DNA of 64,000 nt from Bradyrhizobium ivorense (GTDB taxonomy: Bacteria > Pseudomonadota > Alphaproteobacteria > Rhizobiales > Xanthobacteraceae). The stretch lies in the NCBI RefSeq assembly GCF_900696085.1, contig NZ_CAADFC020000028.1, positions 186,001 to 250,000 on the forward strand, in the 5' to 3' direction. The notes under the pieces are model-generated. The model worked only from the letters and a program-made list of their open reading frames with translations. It was not told the origin of the DNA and searched no databases. Numbering within the stretch: the stretch's first letter is position 1; every line of letters begins with the position of its first letter. This document shows positions 8,699 to 17,468 of this stretch, piece after piece. The translations under genes and the position numbers were made by a program.

Positions 8699-10162
8699 CT
8701 AGAGCTTGCCGGCGGCGAACCGGTCGAGGGCGTCGGCAACGCCCTTGCCGTAGGCCGGATCGGCCTTGCTGCAGTTGGCCACATGGCGCTCCTGGATGTG
8801 CCGGGCCGCCTTGCCGACCTGGCGCGCGGTGTTGTCGAACAACGCCTGCTTCTGCGCGGCATTCATCTTGCGGAACAGGTCGCCCGGCTGCTGCCAATGA
8901 TCGTCGTCCACACGATGATCCCAATGCGCAGCGGCGCCGGTGATCTCGAGCGGCGGCTCGTTCATCTGCGGCTGGTCGGTCCATTCGCCGTGGCTGTTCG
9001 GCCAGTAGCTCAAGGTGGCGCCCAGATTGCCGTCGGTGCGCATCGCGCCGTCGCGGTGAAAGCTGTGGAACGGGCATTTCGGCGCGTTGATCGGGATCTG
9101 GTGATGGTTGACACCGAGCCGGTAGCGCTGCGCGTCGCCATAGGAGAACAGCCGGGCCTGCAGCATCTTGTCGGGCGAATAGCCGATGCCGGGCACGACA
9201 TTGGCCGGCGTGAACGCCGCCTGCTCGGTCTCGGCGAAGAAGTTCTCGGGATTGCGGTTGAGCTCGAAGGTGCCGACCTCGATCAGGGGATAATCCGCCT
9301 TCGGCCAGACCTTCGTTAGATCGAACGGGTTGAACGGAAAAGCCGTCGCCTGTTGGTCCGTCATCACTTGGATGAACAGCGTCCAGCGCGGGAAGTCACC
9401 GCGTTCGATGCTCTCAAACAGGTCGCGCTGGTGGCTCTCGCGGTCCTTGCCGACCAGCGCCTCGGCCTCGGCGTCGGTCAGGTTCTCGACGCCCTGCTGG
9501 GTGCGGAAATGGAATTTCACCCAAACGCGCTCGTTGCTGGCGTTGATCAGGCTGTAGGTGTGGCTGCCGAAGCCGTGCTGGTGACGGAAGCTCTTCGGGA
9601 TGCCGCGCTCGCTCATGACGATGGTGACCTGGTGCAGCGCCTCCGGCAGCAGCGTCCAGAAATCCCAGTTCATGTCGGCATCGCGCATCCCGGTGCGCGG
9701 GTGCCGCTTGATGGCGTGGTTGAGGTCGATGAAGCGCAAGGGATCGCGGAAGAAGAACACCGGGGTGTTGTTGCCGACGACGTCCCAATTACCTTCATCG
9801 GTGTAGAATTTGAGCGCGTAGCCGCGGATGTCGCGCTCCGCATCGGCCGCGCCGCGCTCGCCGGCGACCGTCGAGAACCGCGCGAACATCGGCGTCTGCT
9901 TGCCGATCTTCGAAAAGATGCTGGCCTTGGTGTAACGCGTGATGTCGTGGGTGACGGTGAAGGTGCCGTGGGCGCCGGCGCCCTTGGCGTGCATGCGTCG
10001 CTCCGGAATCACTTCGCGGTGGAAGTGCGCCAGCTTCTCGATCAGCCAGACATCCTGCAGCAGCGCCGGCCCGCGCGGCCCCGCGGTCAGGATGTTGACG
10101 TTGTCGGTCACCGGCGCGCCGGAGGCGTGCGTCATAAACGGCGGTTTGGTCTTGGCAGTCAT
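8699..10162 (-). CDS. katA: Monofunctional haem catalase
   Basis: At 487 aa the protein has the length of a small-subunit catalase that dismutates hydrogen peroxide. The catalytic His58 lies in MHAKGAGAHG, Asn131 in DVVGNNTPVFF, and the proximal haem tyrosine in the RLFSYGDAQRYRLG region near residue 337. There is no signal peptide, so it is cytoplasmic. It is transcribed divergently from an OxyR-type regulator, the classic arrangement for peroxide-induced catalase. The start at 10162 (MTAKTKPPF) has GGAGTCTCGA upstream. Confidence 0.97.
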   Translation of the reverse strand: MTAKTKPPFMTHASGAPVTDNVNILTAGPRGPALLQDVWLIEKLAHFHREVIPERRMHAKGAGAHGTFTVTHDITRYTKASIFSKIGKQTPMFARFSTVAGERGAADAERDIRGYALKFYTDEGNWDVVGNNTPVFFFRDPLRFIDLNHAIKRHPRTGMRDADMNWDFWTLLPEALHQVTIVMSERGIPKSFRHQHGFGSHTYSLINASNERVWVKFHFRTQQGVENLTDAEAEALVGKDRESHQRDLFESIERGDFPRWTLFIQVMTDQQATAFPFNPFDLTKVWPKADYPLIEVGTFELNRNPENFFAETEQAAFTPANVVPGIGYSPDKMLQARLFSYGDAQRYRLGVNHHQIPINAPKCPFHSFHRDGAMRTDGNLGATLSYWPNSHGEWTDQPQMNEPPLEITGAAAHWDHRVDDDHWQQPGDLFRKMNAAQKQALFDNTARQVGKAARHIQERHVANCSKADPAYGKGVADALDRFAAGKL

Positions 10163-10330
10163 TCGAGACTCCTGGTTTGCTTGTTGATGGGCAGCACTTC
10201 GCTGTCCGGCGCCGCAGGGCGATGCCGGTAAAACCTCTGGCCTTGTTGTCTGGGTTACGACTTACGGTCGCGCTGGCAGAGACGACCTTGTCACTTCGGC
10301 TTCGATCGGAGAATGACAAAGGTACTATGC

Positions 10331-10355
10331 GATTGAGAGGCAGTGCCTCTTAATC
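10331..10355. promoter_or_regulatory. 25-bp palindrome between katA and oxyR
   Basis: GATTGAGAGGCA and TGCCTCTTAATC form 12-base arms with one mismatch around a single central G. The site lies about 170 bases upstream of katA and 225 upstream of the oxyR start. Its near-perfect symmetry suits a dimeric regulator. It does not match the spaced ATAG/CTAT tetrad of E. coli OxyR, so the protein that binds is an open question. Confidence 0.5.
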
Positions 10356-10580
10356 TCGGTGGTTGGTGCATGGGCTTCCTCCGCGCTGTTCGAGGTGACA
10401 ACTAAAGAGCTTGGCGCCGGGCAACAACGCGAGAGGTCCGTCGATCCTGGCCAAAGGTCCGTCGATCCCGGCCACCGCCACGTCCAGGCTCCGTCAAACC
10501 GGACAATGCCGATTGATGGATCAGGTCCGAGGTCCTATCTGCTTTCATCAATGATGCCTATCAATCGAGGACCTTGCGGC

Positions 10581-11489
10581 ATGAACCTGAGCGGGATGTC
10601 TCTCCGCGACTTGGAATACGTGGTCGCCATCGCGGACCACGGCAGTTTTGTCCGGGCTGCCGAGCATTGCCGTGTCGCCCAGCCATCGCTGTCAGCGCAG
10701 GTCCGCAAGCTCGAGGCCTGGCTCGGGATCGCGATCTTCGAGCGCACGACGCGGCGCGTGATCGTGACGACGGAGGGACGTGCCTTCGTCGAACAAGCCC
10801 GCCGGGTCCTCGCCGAAGCACGGCGTCTGCTGACGATGGCCCAGCACGCCGATGAGCCATTCGGCGGCTCGTTGCGCCTGGCGGCGATCTCAACGCTCGG
10901 CCCGTACCTCTTCCCGCGAATCCTGCAGGGGCTGCGGCGGCGCTATCCCAAGCTCGGCCTCATTCTGAGTGAGGGGCTGACGAGTGAACTCGTGTCGAAG
11001 CTGATCGATGGCGATCTCGACGCCGTGCTACTGTCCTTGCCGCTGAATGATCCTGCGCTGGCAACGGTCGCATTGTTCTCGGAGCCGTTCCTGCTCGCCT
11101 GTCCCAAGGGCCATCCTGCGTCGAGGAAGAGTGGGCCGACCTGGGAAGGGCTCGACGCCCAGGACCGCCTGCTGCTGGAGGAGGGGCACTGCCTCCGCGA
11201 GCAGGCGCTGGCCGGCTGCTCCGCCCCGGACCGCAGCAATCGCCTCGCTACCAGTCTGGAAACGCTGAAATACATGGTTGCCGCCGGAGAGGGCTGCACG
11301 CTGGTCCCGGCGCTTGCCGTCTCCGAGCGCGATGCGGTGGTCTATTCACGGCTGCGCGGCACGAACTACTCACGCAAGGTCGGGCTCGCCTGGCGCCGCA
11401 GCGATCCGCGCGGATCGGAATTTTCGACGCTAGCGGAGCGGCTGAGGCAGATCGCGAGCGCGTTCGACATCGACGTCGACGTGACCTGA
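10581..11489 (+). CDS. oxyR: LysR-family peroxide regulator OxyR
   Basis: The protein has an N-terminal LysR helix-turn-helix (LRDLEYVVAIADHGSFVRAA, then PSLSAQVRKLEAWLG) and an effector domain with the two redox cysteines of OxyR in GHCLREQALAGC, nine residues apart as in E. coli Cys199/Cys208. Peroxide should form the disulfide and activate katA, its divergent neighbour. ATG 10581 is chosen because the LysR fold begins within ten residues; ATG 10596 is a close alternative. In-frame codons back to 10359 run through the promoter region and are unlikely to be translated. Confidence 0.92.
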   Translation: MNLSGMSLRDLEYVVAIADHGSFVRAAEHCRVAQPSLSAQVRKLEAWLGIAIFERTTRRVIVTTEGRAFVEQARRVLAEARRLLTMAQHADEPFGGSLRLAAISTLGPYLFPRILQGLRRRYPKLGLILSEGLTSELVSKLIDGDLDAVLLSLPLNDPALATVALFSEPFLLACPKGHPASRKSGPTWEGLDAQDRLLLEEGHCLREQALAGCSAPDRSNRLATSLETLKYMVAAGEGCTLVPALAVSERDAVVYSRLRGTNYSRKVGLAWRRSDPRGSEFSTLAERLRQIASAFDIDVDVT

Positions 11490-11507
11490 CGGCGCTTGCG
11501 GTCACCG

Positions 11508-11532
11508 GGCCGCGAACGGGTTGTTCGCGGCC
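11508..11532. terminator. Hairpin between convergent oxyR and oxalate decarboxylase
   Basis: GGCCGCGAAC and GTTCGCGGCC form a perfect 10-bp stem with a 5-base loop, placed between two converging genes. It could stop transcription from both sides. No T-run is seen on either strand. Confidence 0.55.
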
Positions 11533-11560
11533 GTCCGGTTCATCGTCGCGCAGGGCGGGC

Positions 11561-12808
11561 TCAGGACTTAGGCATCAAGCCAGGCGCGTTATGCGGCCAT
11601 TTGGCGATCGTGGCCTCGTCGACATTGAGATGCTGGGCCACGAGCTTCGGCGGCGTGTGCGTGAGCCAGTTGGACAGCGAGACCTCCTGGTAATGCGCGG
11701 TGCGGAATACGCCGATGAATTGCAGATCGGTATCGCCGACGTTTTCGACGTAGTGGCCGAGATTGCGCCTGACATAGCCGATGTCACCGGCGTTGAAATC
11801 GGTCGTCAGCGCCTTGGGGCCGGTATCGAACACGGTCATGCGCGCCTTGCCCTTGATGTAGTATTGCCACTCGTCGGCATTGGGGTGCCAGTGCATCTCG
11901 CGCACGCCGCCGGGCCGCACCGTGACCAGTGCGGCCGCGACGTTGGTGGACGCCATGAAGCTGGTGCTGTCGGCGACCTGGATGGTCCCGGTCTCCGACG
12001 ACTTGACCGGACGCGATGAGCCGAGCGGGAAGATGAAGGGATGCGTCGCGACCGGCGCGTCCTGCTGGACGGCTGCGCGATCGGCGGCGAGATCGCCGGG
12101 CACGGTGCCCTGGAAGATCCACAGATCGTGCAGCGGGATCTTGGCGAAACTCTCCGCCGGGACGCCGAAATTCTTGGCCAGCACTTCCGGCGGGGTGTGG
12201 GCGAACCAGTCGGTGACGAGCAGGGTGTTGAACTCGTCGGCATGGCCGTCGTCGAAGCAGATCACGAATTCGCAGCCATCCGGGCCGAGGCCCTGCAACG
12301 AATGCGGCGCGCCGGCGGGGAAGTACCAGAGATCGCCCTGCTTGACGTCGGCGACGTAGGGGTGGCCCTCGGCGTCGAGAACCGTGACGCGGCAGCTGCC
12401 ATAGGTCATGATCGCCCACTCGGCGGCCTGGTGCCAGTGCAGCTCGCGGATGCCGCCGGCCGTCAGCCGCATGTTGACGCCGGAGATCTCCTTCGCGATC
12501 GCGAAGTCTTCGACGGTGACCTGACGCGCCCATCCGCCGTTCTGGATTCGCTTCGGCGCGTTGTTGAACGAGGCCCATGTCGTCGGCATGCCGCCGACGT
12601 CGGTGGCGGGCGGCGATTGCGCCGACGGAAACTGGTTGCCGAGCGCCGGGTTCTGCGGACCCGGATCGCGGAGATTTCCGGGGCCCTTCGCATTGATCGC
12701 GCCCTCGGCCGGCTGGTCGGGATTGCCGAATGAGTTGGCCTTGGCAGCGGACACCGTCATCGCAGCACCGACCGCCGATGCGGCCAGCAGGTTCCGTCTC
12801 GAAATCAT
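11561..12808 (-). CDS. oxdC: Bicupin oxalate decarboxylase, Tat-exported
   Basis: Starting at ATG 12808 (GGAG seven bases upstream), the 415-aa product has a twin-arginine signal (MISRRNLLAASAVGAAMTVS). Two cupin domains follow, each with manganese-binding motifs: ELHWHQAAEW (H124, H126, E130) and EMHWHPNADEW. This pattern fits OxdC-type oxalate decarboxylases, which split oxalate into formate and CO2. The lid that in Bacillus OxdC reads SENST here reads DEFNT, keeping the key Glu but changing its neighbours. Export suggests action on periplasmic or external oxalate. The divergent oxidoreductase gene at 13029 may use the formate. Confidence 0.88.
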   Translation of the reverse strand: MISRRNLLAASAVGAAMTVSAAKANSFGNPDQPAEGAINAKGPGNLRDPGPQNPALGNQFPSAQSPPATDVGGMPTTWASFNNAPKRIQNGGWARQVTVEDFAIAKEISGVNMRLTAGGIRELHWHQAAEWAIMTYGSCRVTVLDAEGHPYVADVKQGDLWYFPAGAPHSLQGLGPDGCEFVICFDDGHADEFNTLLVTDWFAHTPPEVLAKNFGVPAESFAKIPLHDLWIFQGTVPGDLAADRAAVQQDAPVATHPFIFPLGSSRPVKSSETGTIQVADSTSFMASTNVAAALVTVRPGGVREMHWHPNADEWQYYIKGKARMTVFDTGPKALTTDFNAGDIGYVRRNLGHYVENVGDTDLQFIGVFRTAHYQEVSLSNWLTHTPPKLVAQHLNVDEATIAKWPHNAPGLMPKS

Positions 12809-13028
12809 GATCATGCTCCAAAGCAAAGGTGCAGGGGTTGCCGACTGCGGCTTCCCTACAAGCTAGGCTAGCATCGGACAGGCCCAACCCTGAAACGGCG
12901 TTTGGCTTTCCAGAATGCACTGCGGCGTTTGCGCGGATATCGACGCGCGGCCATCAGGCGTTTTCGAAAAGAATCGTCCGAACAGGGACCTAGCTGATCA
13001 GACATCGGTATCCGCGGAGGCGCACGCG

Positions 13029-15350
13029 ATGTCAGAACGCAAAGCAATTCGTCCCTATCATCACCCGGCGGGGGGATGGGGCGCGCTCAAGGCCCTCAGC
13101 ACGCACCTGATCGAGCAGGGCATCCCCGTGAAGGGAGCCGCGACGCTCGGCTGCATGAACCAGCCCGAAGGGTTTGACTGCCCGGGTTGCGCCTGGCCGG
13201 ATCCGAAACATACCTCGTCATTCGAGTTCTGCGAGAACGGCGCCAAGGCGGTGGCCTGGGAGGCGACCGCCAAGCGCTGCACGCCCGAGTTCTTCGCCGC
13301 GCACACCGTGACCGAATTGTCTGGCTGGTCCGACTACCAGCTCGAAATGGTCGGCCGCCTCACGCATCCGATGGTCTATGACGCGGCCACCGACCGCTAC
13401 CTTCCGGTCAGCTGGAGCAAGGCGTTCTCGATCGTCGGCCGCCATCTCAAGGTGCTGCCGGATCCGAACATGGCGGAGTTCTATACCTCCGGCAGAACCT
13501 CGAACGAGGCTGCCTTCCTCTACCAGCTGTTTGTGCGCGAATACGGCACCAACAACTTTCCCGATTGCTCCAACATGTGCCACGAGGCCACCAGCGTCGG
13601 CCTGCCGCAATCGATCGGCGTCGGCAAGGGAACGGTGCTGCTGGAGGATTTCGACAAGGCCGATTGCATCTTCATCTTCGGCCAGAACCCGGGCACCAAC
13701 AGCCCGCGCATGATGACCAATCTGCGCGATGCCGCGCGGCGCGGCGCGCCGATCATCTCGTTCAACCCGTTTCGCGAACGTGCGCTGGAGCGGTTTCAGG
13801 CGCCGCAGAGCCCGGTCGAAATGGCCACCTTCGGCTCGACGCAGATCAGCTCGCAGCTCTATCAGGTGCGGGTCGGCGGCGATGTCGCCGTCATCAAGGG
13901 CATCATGAAGGTTCTGGTCGAGCGTGACGCTGCGGCGCGCGCGCTCGAGGAGCCGGCGGTGCTGGACTGGGATTTCATTCGCGGCCACACGGTCGGCCTG
14001 GAGGCCCTCGCGGAGGACCTGAAGGCGACGCAGTGGCGCGATATCGAACAGTGCTCGGGCCTCAGCCGTGAGGACATCGAGCATGCCGCGCATATCTACA
14101 TGCGCGCCGAGCGCGCCATCATCGTCTACGGCATGGGCATCACCCAGCACCGGCGTGGCGCGCAGAACGTCCAGCAACTGGCGAACCTCGCTCTGCTGCG
14201 CGGCCACATCGGGCGCGAGGGCGCCGGCATCTGTCCGGTCCGCGGCCATTCCAACGTTCAGGGCGACCGCACCGTCGGCATCACCGAAACGCCCGCGGCC
14301 GACTTTCTCGACCGCCTCGAGCGCCGCTTCGGCTTCAAGCCGCCGCGCGCGCATGGTCATAACGTCGTCACCGCCCTCGAGGCGATGATCCGCGGCGAGG
14401 TGAGGGTGTTCGTTGCGATGGGCGGCAACTTCGCCGCCGCCATTCCCGACTGGCAGCGGACGCGGCAGGCGCTCAGGAATCTCGATCTCACCGTCCACGT
14501 CTCGACCAAGCTGAATCGCAGTCACCTGATCCACGGCCGCGATGCCCTGATCCTGCCCTGCCTCGGCCGCACCGAGGTGGATGTGCAGGCGAGTGGGCCG
14601 CAATCCATCACCGTGGAAGATTCCATGTCGATGGTCCATGCATCGGCCGGCCGCAATCCGCCGGCTTCCGAACATTTGCTGAGCGAACCGGCGATCGTCG
14701 CCGGCATGGCGCGGGCGACGCTCGGGCAGCGCTCGGTGGTCGATTGGGACGAACTCGTCGCGGATTACGATCGCATTCGCGACGCCATCGAGGACGTGTT
14801 CCCGATATTCCAGGCGTACAACGCGCGCGTTCGCGCGCCCGGCGGCTTCCACCTTGTCTCGACCGCGCGCGAACGGATCTGGGCCACGGCTAGCGGCAAG
14901 GCCAACTTCCTGGTGTTCGACGGTCTCGGCGAGGATCGGAGCGACACGCATCCCGAGACGCTCCGGCTGAGCACCATCCGCAGCCACGATCAGTACAACA
15001 CGACGCTCTACTCGCTGTCCGACCGTTATCGCGGCGTCTATGGCCAGCGCGACATCGTGTTTCTGAACCAGCACGAATTGGAGAAGCGCGGCCTTGCGGA
15101 CGGCGACAGGGTGGATCTGGTGACGGCATCGACCGACGGCCTCGAACGGCGCGTGCGCAATTTCCGCGTGGTCAGCTATTCGTTCCCGGACGGTTGCTGT
15201 GCCGCCTACTATCCGGAGGCCAATCCGCTGGTGCCGCTCTACGCCCACGATCCCGTCAGCTTCACCCCGTCGTCCAAGGGCATCCCGGTCCGAATCGAGC
15301 GCGCTACCGCGAACGACGCATCCGGCGACCGCCGGCAATCCGGGGAATGA
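13029..15350 (+). CDS. FdhF/YdeP-family molybdopterin oxidoreductase
   Basis: The 773-aa protein carries a molybdopterin oxidoreductase core and a C-terminal dinucleotide-binding domain. The N-terminal cysteines (GCMNQPEGFDCPGCAWPD) match the YdeP-type iron-sulfur region. The residue in the metal-ligand position appears to be Cys in NMCHEATS, not selenocysteine. There is no signal peptide, so it is cytoplasmic. ATG 13029 has GGAGG at good spacing; the frame upstream to 12915 is not needed. Family members resemble formate dehydrogenase alpha subunits, but the substrate of YdeP is unproven. Lying divergent from oxalate decarboxylase suggests formate oxidation, which is inference. Confidence 0.85.
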   Translation: MSERKAIRPYHHPAGGWGALKALSTHLIEQGIPVKGAATLGCMNQPEGFDCPGCAWPDPKHTSSFEFCENGAKAVAWEATAKRCTPEFFAAHTVTELSGWSDYQLEMVGRLTHPMVYDAATDRYLPVSWSKAFSIVGRHLKVLPDPNMAEFYTSGRTSNEAAFLYQLFVREYGTNNFPDCSNMCHEATSVGLPQSIGVGKGTVLLEDFDKADCIFIFGQNPGTNSPRMMTNLRDAARRGAPIISFNPFRERALERFQAPQSPVEMATFGSTQISSQLYQVRVGGDVAVIKGIMKVLVERDAAARALEEPAVLDWDFIRGHTVGLEALAEDLKATQWRDIEQCSGLSREDIEHAAHIYMRAERAIIVYGMGITQHRRGAQNVQQLANLALLRGHIGREGAGICPVRGHSNVQGDRTVGITETPAADFLDRLERRFGFKPPRAHGHNVVTALEAMIRGEVRVFVAMGGNFAAAIPDWQRTRQALRNLDLTVHVSTKLNRSHLIHGRDALILPCLGRTEVDVQASGPQSITVEDSMSMVHASAGRNPPASEHLLSEPAIVAGMARATLGQRSVVDWDELVADYDRIRDAIEDVFPIFQAYNARVRAPGGFHLVSTARERIWATASGKANFLVFDGLGEDRSDTHPETLRLSTIRSHDQYNTTLYSLSDRYRGVYGQRDIVFLNQHELEKRGLADGDRVDLVTASTDGLERRVRNFRVVSYSFPDGCCAAYYPEANPLVPLYAHDPVSFTPSSKGIPVRIERATANDASGDRRQSGE

Positions 15351-15380
15351 AACGGATGCAAGCCAGCAAGAATTCGATCC

Positions 15381-16010
15381 TCAGAGATGATCCGCAAGTT
15401 GCGGTTCAATCCGGATCTGCGCCGGCGCCGGGCCCATCATGCGCCGATGCCGCGGCGTGCATCCCGTGAACCGCTTGAAGACGGTGGTGAAATGGGCCTG
15501 GGTCTGGAAGCCGACCGCGAGCGCGATTTCCAGCAAGGTCATCGCGGGATCCTGCATCAACTCCTCCGCCCGCCGCACCCGCGCGCGCAGCAGAAACTCA
15601 TGCGGCCGTAGGCCCGTTGCGGCCCGGAATTGCGAGGCGAAGTGCATCCGGCTCAACCCTGCGACCGCAGCCAGATCGAGCAGCGTAATCCGCGACGCGA
15701 TGTGACGATCGACATAGTCGACGACCCGCTTGAGCCGCCATTTCTGCAAGGCCTGGACTCGCCGGTCGCTGGTCTCGGCTGCGCCTGATGCAGGGGCGCG
15801 CCAGGCGCGCGGGTTGAACTGTATGATCGCGGGCGCCGGCTGACGGGCTTCGGCTCGCTGCTGATCATCATGAACGGCAAGCCGGAACGCCTGAAACAAC
15901 GGCCGGATGACATCGCCGCGCGGCTGCATCGGCGAGCTATCGGCGATAATGGCGCCGGCTGCGGCCTGGTTGCCGCATGAAGAGGATTGTGTGCACGTCT
16001 CGCCCGACAT
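15381..16010 (-). CDS. AraC-family transcriptional regulator
   Basis: This 209-aa protein has a C-terminal AraC/XylS double helix-turn-helix: LLDLAAVAGLSRMHFASQFRAATGLRPHEFLL, split here as two halves of one motif region (LLDLAAVAGLSRMHFA and FRAATGLRPHEFLL), then LEIALAVGFQTQAHFTTVFKR. The N-terminal 90 residues are short and carry no recognised ligand domain. ATG 16010 has GGAG eight bases upstream; a GTG at 16025 is weaker. It converges on the oxidoreductase gene 13029-15350 with a 30-base gap, so it may control the oxalate/formate pair. Confidence 0.85.
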   Translation of the reverse strand: MSGETCTQSSSCGNQAAAGAIIADSSPMQPRGDVIRPLFQAFRLAVHDDQQRAEARQPAPAIIQFNPRAWRAPASGAAETSDRRVQALQKWRLKRVVDYVDRHIASRITLLDLAAVAGLSRMHFASQFRAATGLRPHEFLLRARVRRAEELMQDPAMTLLEIALAVGFQTQAHFTTVFKRFTGCTPRHRRMMGPAPAQIRIEPQLADHL

Positions 16011-16188
16011 CAGAGTTGCTCCCACTGGACAATACTGTTTCGTTGCTCAAGGCCGATCCAGGTCATCCGCCCCTGCGATCCCACCATGCCGCTTGCCGCG
16101 AGATCGCCAAATCACTGCCGTTTCCAACATGGCAAACAGGCGGGATAGGCTCAATTAAATAGGGATTTAGGGTTCGGCGCGGCACGAA

Positions 16189-16232
16189 TTCGGTGAAATG
16201 GAAGGCTGCCTTCGGTGGAATGGAAGGCTGCC
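16189..16232. repeat. Tandem 22-bp direct repeat upstream of rpoH
   Basis: Two back-to-back 22-base units, starting TTCGGTGAAATGGAAGGCTG and TTCGGTGGAATGGAAGGCTG, both ending in CC, differ at one base. They lie about 105 bases upstream of the sigma-factor start, where an operator or duplicated promoter element would be expected. Confidence 0.7.
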
Positions 16233-16336
16233 GCCGTCTAAACGCGAATTCAGATTTCTTAATTTCTATTTAGTGGGCTCACCGCAACGCGCAGACCTAC
16301 AGTCTTGGGGCCGGACCTCAAATGTGGGAGCAGCAG

Positions 16337-17254
16337 ATGCAGAGCCAGAGCGTAGTCATGACTGCCAGCGTCGTTGGTGCGACAGGGCCTCAATCGGCGG
16401 ATTTCTTCAACAGCTATTCCGCGGCCATCAGGCGCTTCGACCTGCTGGAAGCCGGTCGCGAGCAGCAGCTCGCGCGCAATTGGCAGGAACGTCGCGACAG
16501 GCGCGCAACGGACGAACTGATCACGAGCCATCTTCGCCTCGCTGCAAAGATAGCGCGGCAATACAAGGGGTACGGCCTTCCGATCGCCGACCTGATCGCC
16601 GAAGCGAACCTCGGTCTGGTGATCGCCGCGGGACGTTTCGAACCCGGGCGCGGCTCGCGCTTCTCGAGCTATGCTATGTGGTGGATCAAGGCCACCATCC
16701 ATGATTACATCCTGCGGTCCTGGTCGCTGGTGAAGATCGGCACAACCGCGGCCCAGAAGAAGCTGTTCTTCCGGCTTCGCAGCGAGATGAGAGCCCTCAC
16801 GGGTCGGGGAGCCGCGCTCACGCCGGAAGCAGCCCAGACCATCGCAGAGCGGCTCGATGTCACCGCGCGCGATGTGGTCGAAATGGATACCCGACTGCAC
16901 GGCGACCTGTCGCTGAATGTCAGGTTCGGCGACGAGGATCAGTCCATGGAATGGGAAGCGATGCTCCCCGACGGGTCGCCGGACTCCGAGACGGTCGTTG
17001 CCGAGTATGACGAAGCGGCGCAGCGATCGAAGGCGCTTCATGCCGCTCTCGATGTGTTGACCGCGCGTGAGCGGCGCGTGTTCGAGGCGCGGCGGCTCGT
17101 GGAGCAGCCATTGACGCTCGAAGAGCTGGGGAGCGAGTTGTCGCTTTCGAGCGAGCGGGTGCGCCAGATCGAGACCAGTGCATTCGCCAAGGTGAAACGC
17201 GCCACGATTTCCGCTGCAACGGAGCGTTTCCAGGCGCGGCCGGAGCTGTGCTGA
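16337..17254 (+). CDS. rpoH: RpoH-family sigma factor (sigma-32 type)
   Basis: The 305-aa protein has sigma regions 1.2, 2 and 4. Region 2 includes LIAEANLGLVIAAGRFEPGR and FSSYAMWWIKATIHDYILRS, and the RpoH box reads QKKLFFRLR. Region 4 ends with LTLEELGSELSLSSERVRQIE. RpoH factors direct RNA polymerase to heat-shock promoters; alphaproteobacteria often carry several copies with different triggers. ATG 16337 is preferred because GGGAG lies six bases upstream; ATG 16322 would itself span that site. A tandem 22-bp repeat lies upstream. Confidence 0.92.
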   Translation: MQSQSVVMTASVVGATGPQSADFFNSYSAAIRRFDLLEAGREQQLARNWQERRDRRATDELITSHLRLAAKIARQYKGYGLPIADLIAEANLGLVIAAGRFEPGRGSRFSSYAMWWIKATIHDYILRSWSLVKIGTTAAQKKLFFRLRSEMRALTGRGAALTPEAAQTIAERLDVTARDVVEMDTRLHGDLSLNVRFGDEDQSMEWEAMLPDGSPDSETVVAEYDEAAQRSKALHAALDVLTARERRVFEARRLVEQPLTLEELGSELSLSSERVRQIETSAFAKVKRATISAATERFQARPELC

Positions 17255-17468
17255 CGGCAAGACGCGGGGCTCGAGCATGATGCTCACCCGTGCTTGAGCA
17301 AGTGAGCAGCGTCGATCACGGCCGCTCGACGCCGAAATGACGGCAGGACGAATAACAGCTTCGTCATGCCAGGTCGCAAGCTCTGAATTCGTTTTTACTT
17401 GAGCAGGACGGCCCCCGGCAGCATGTCAAGGGAGCTCCGCTCAACCGCGTGCCGTCAGGAATTGAGGA

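Noticed and set aside
13218..15338. Very long minus-strand open frame opposite the oxidoreductase
   Set aside because: It is antisense to a full-length molybdopterin oxidoreductase and is Arg/His/Ala-rich with no domain; such shadows are common in high-GC DNA.
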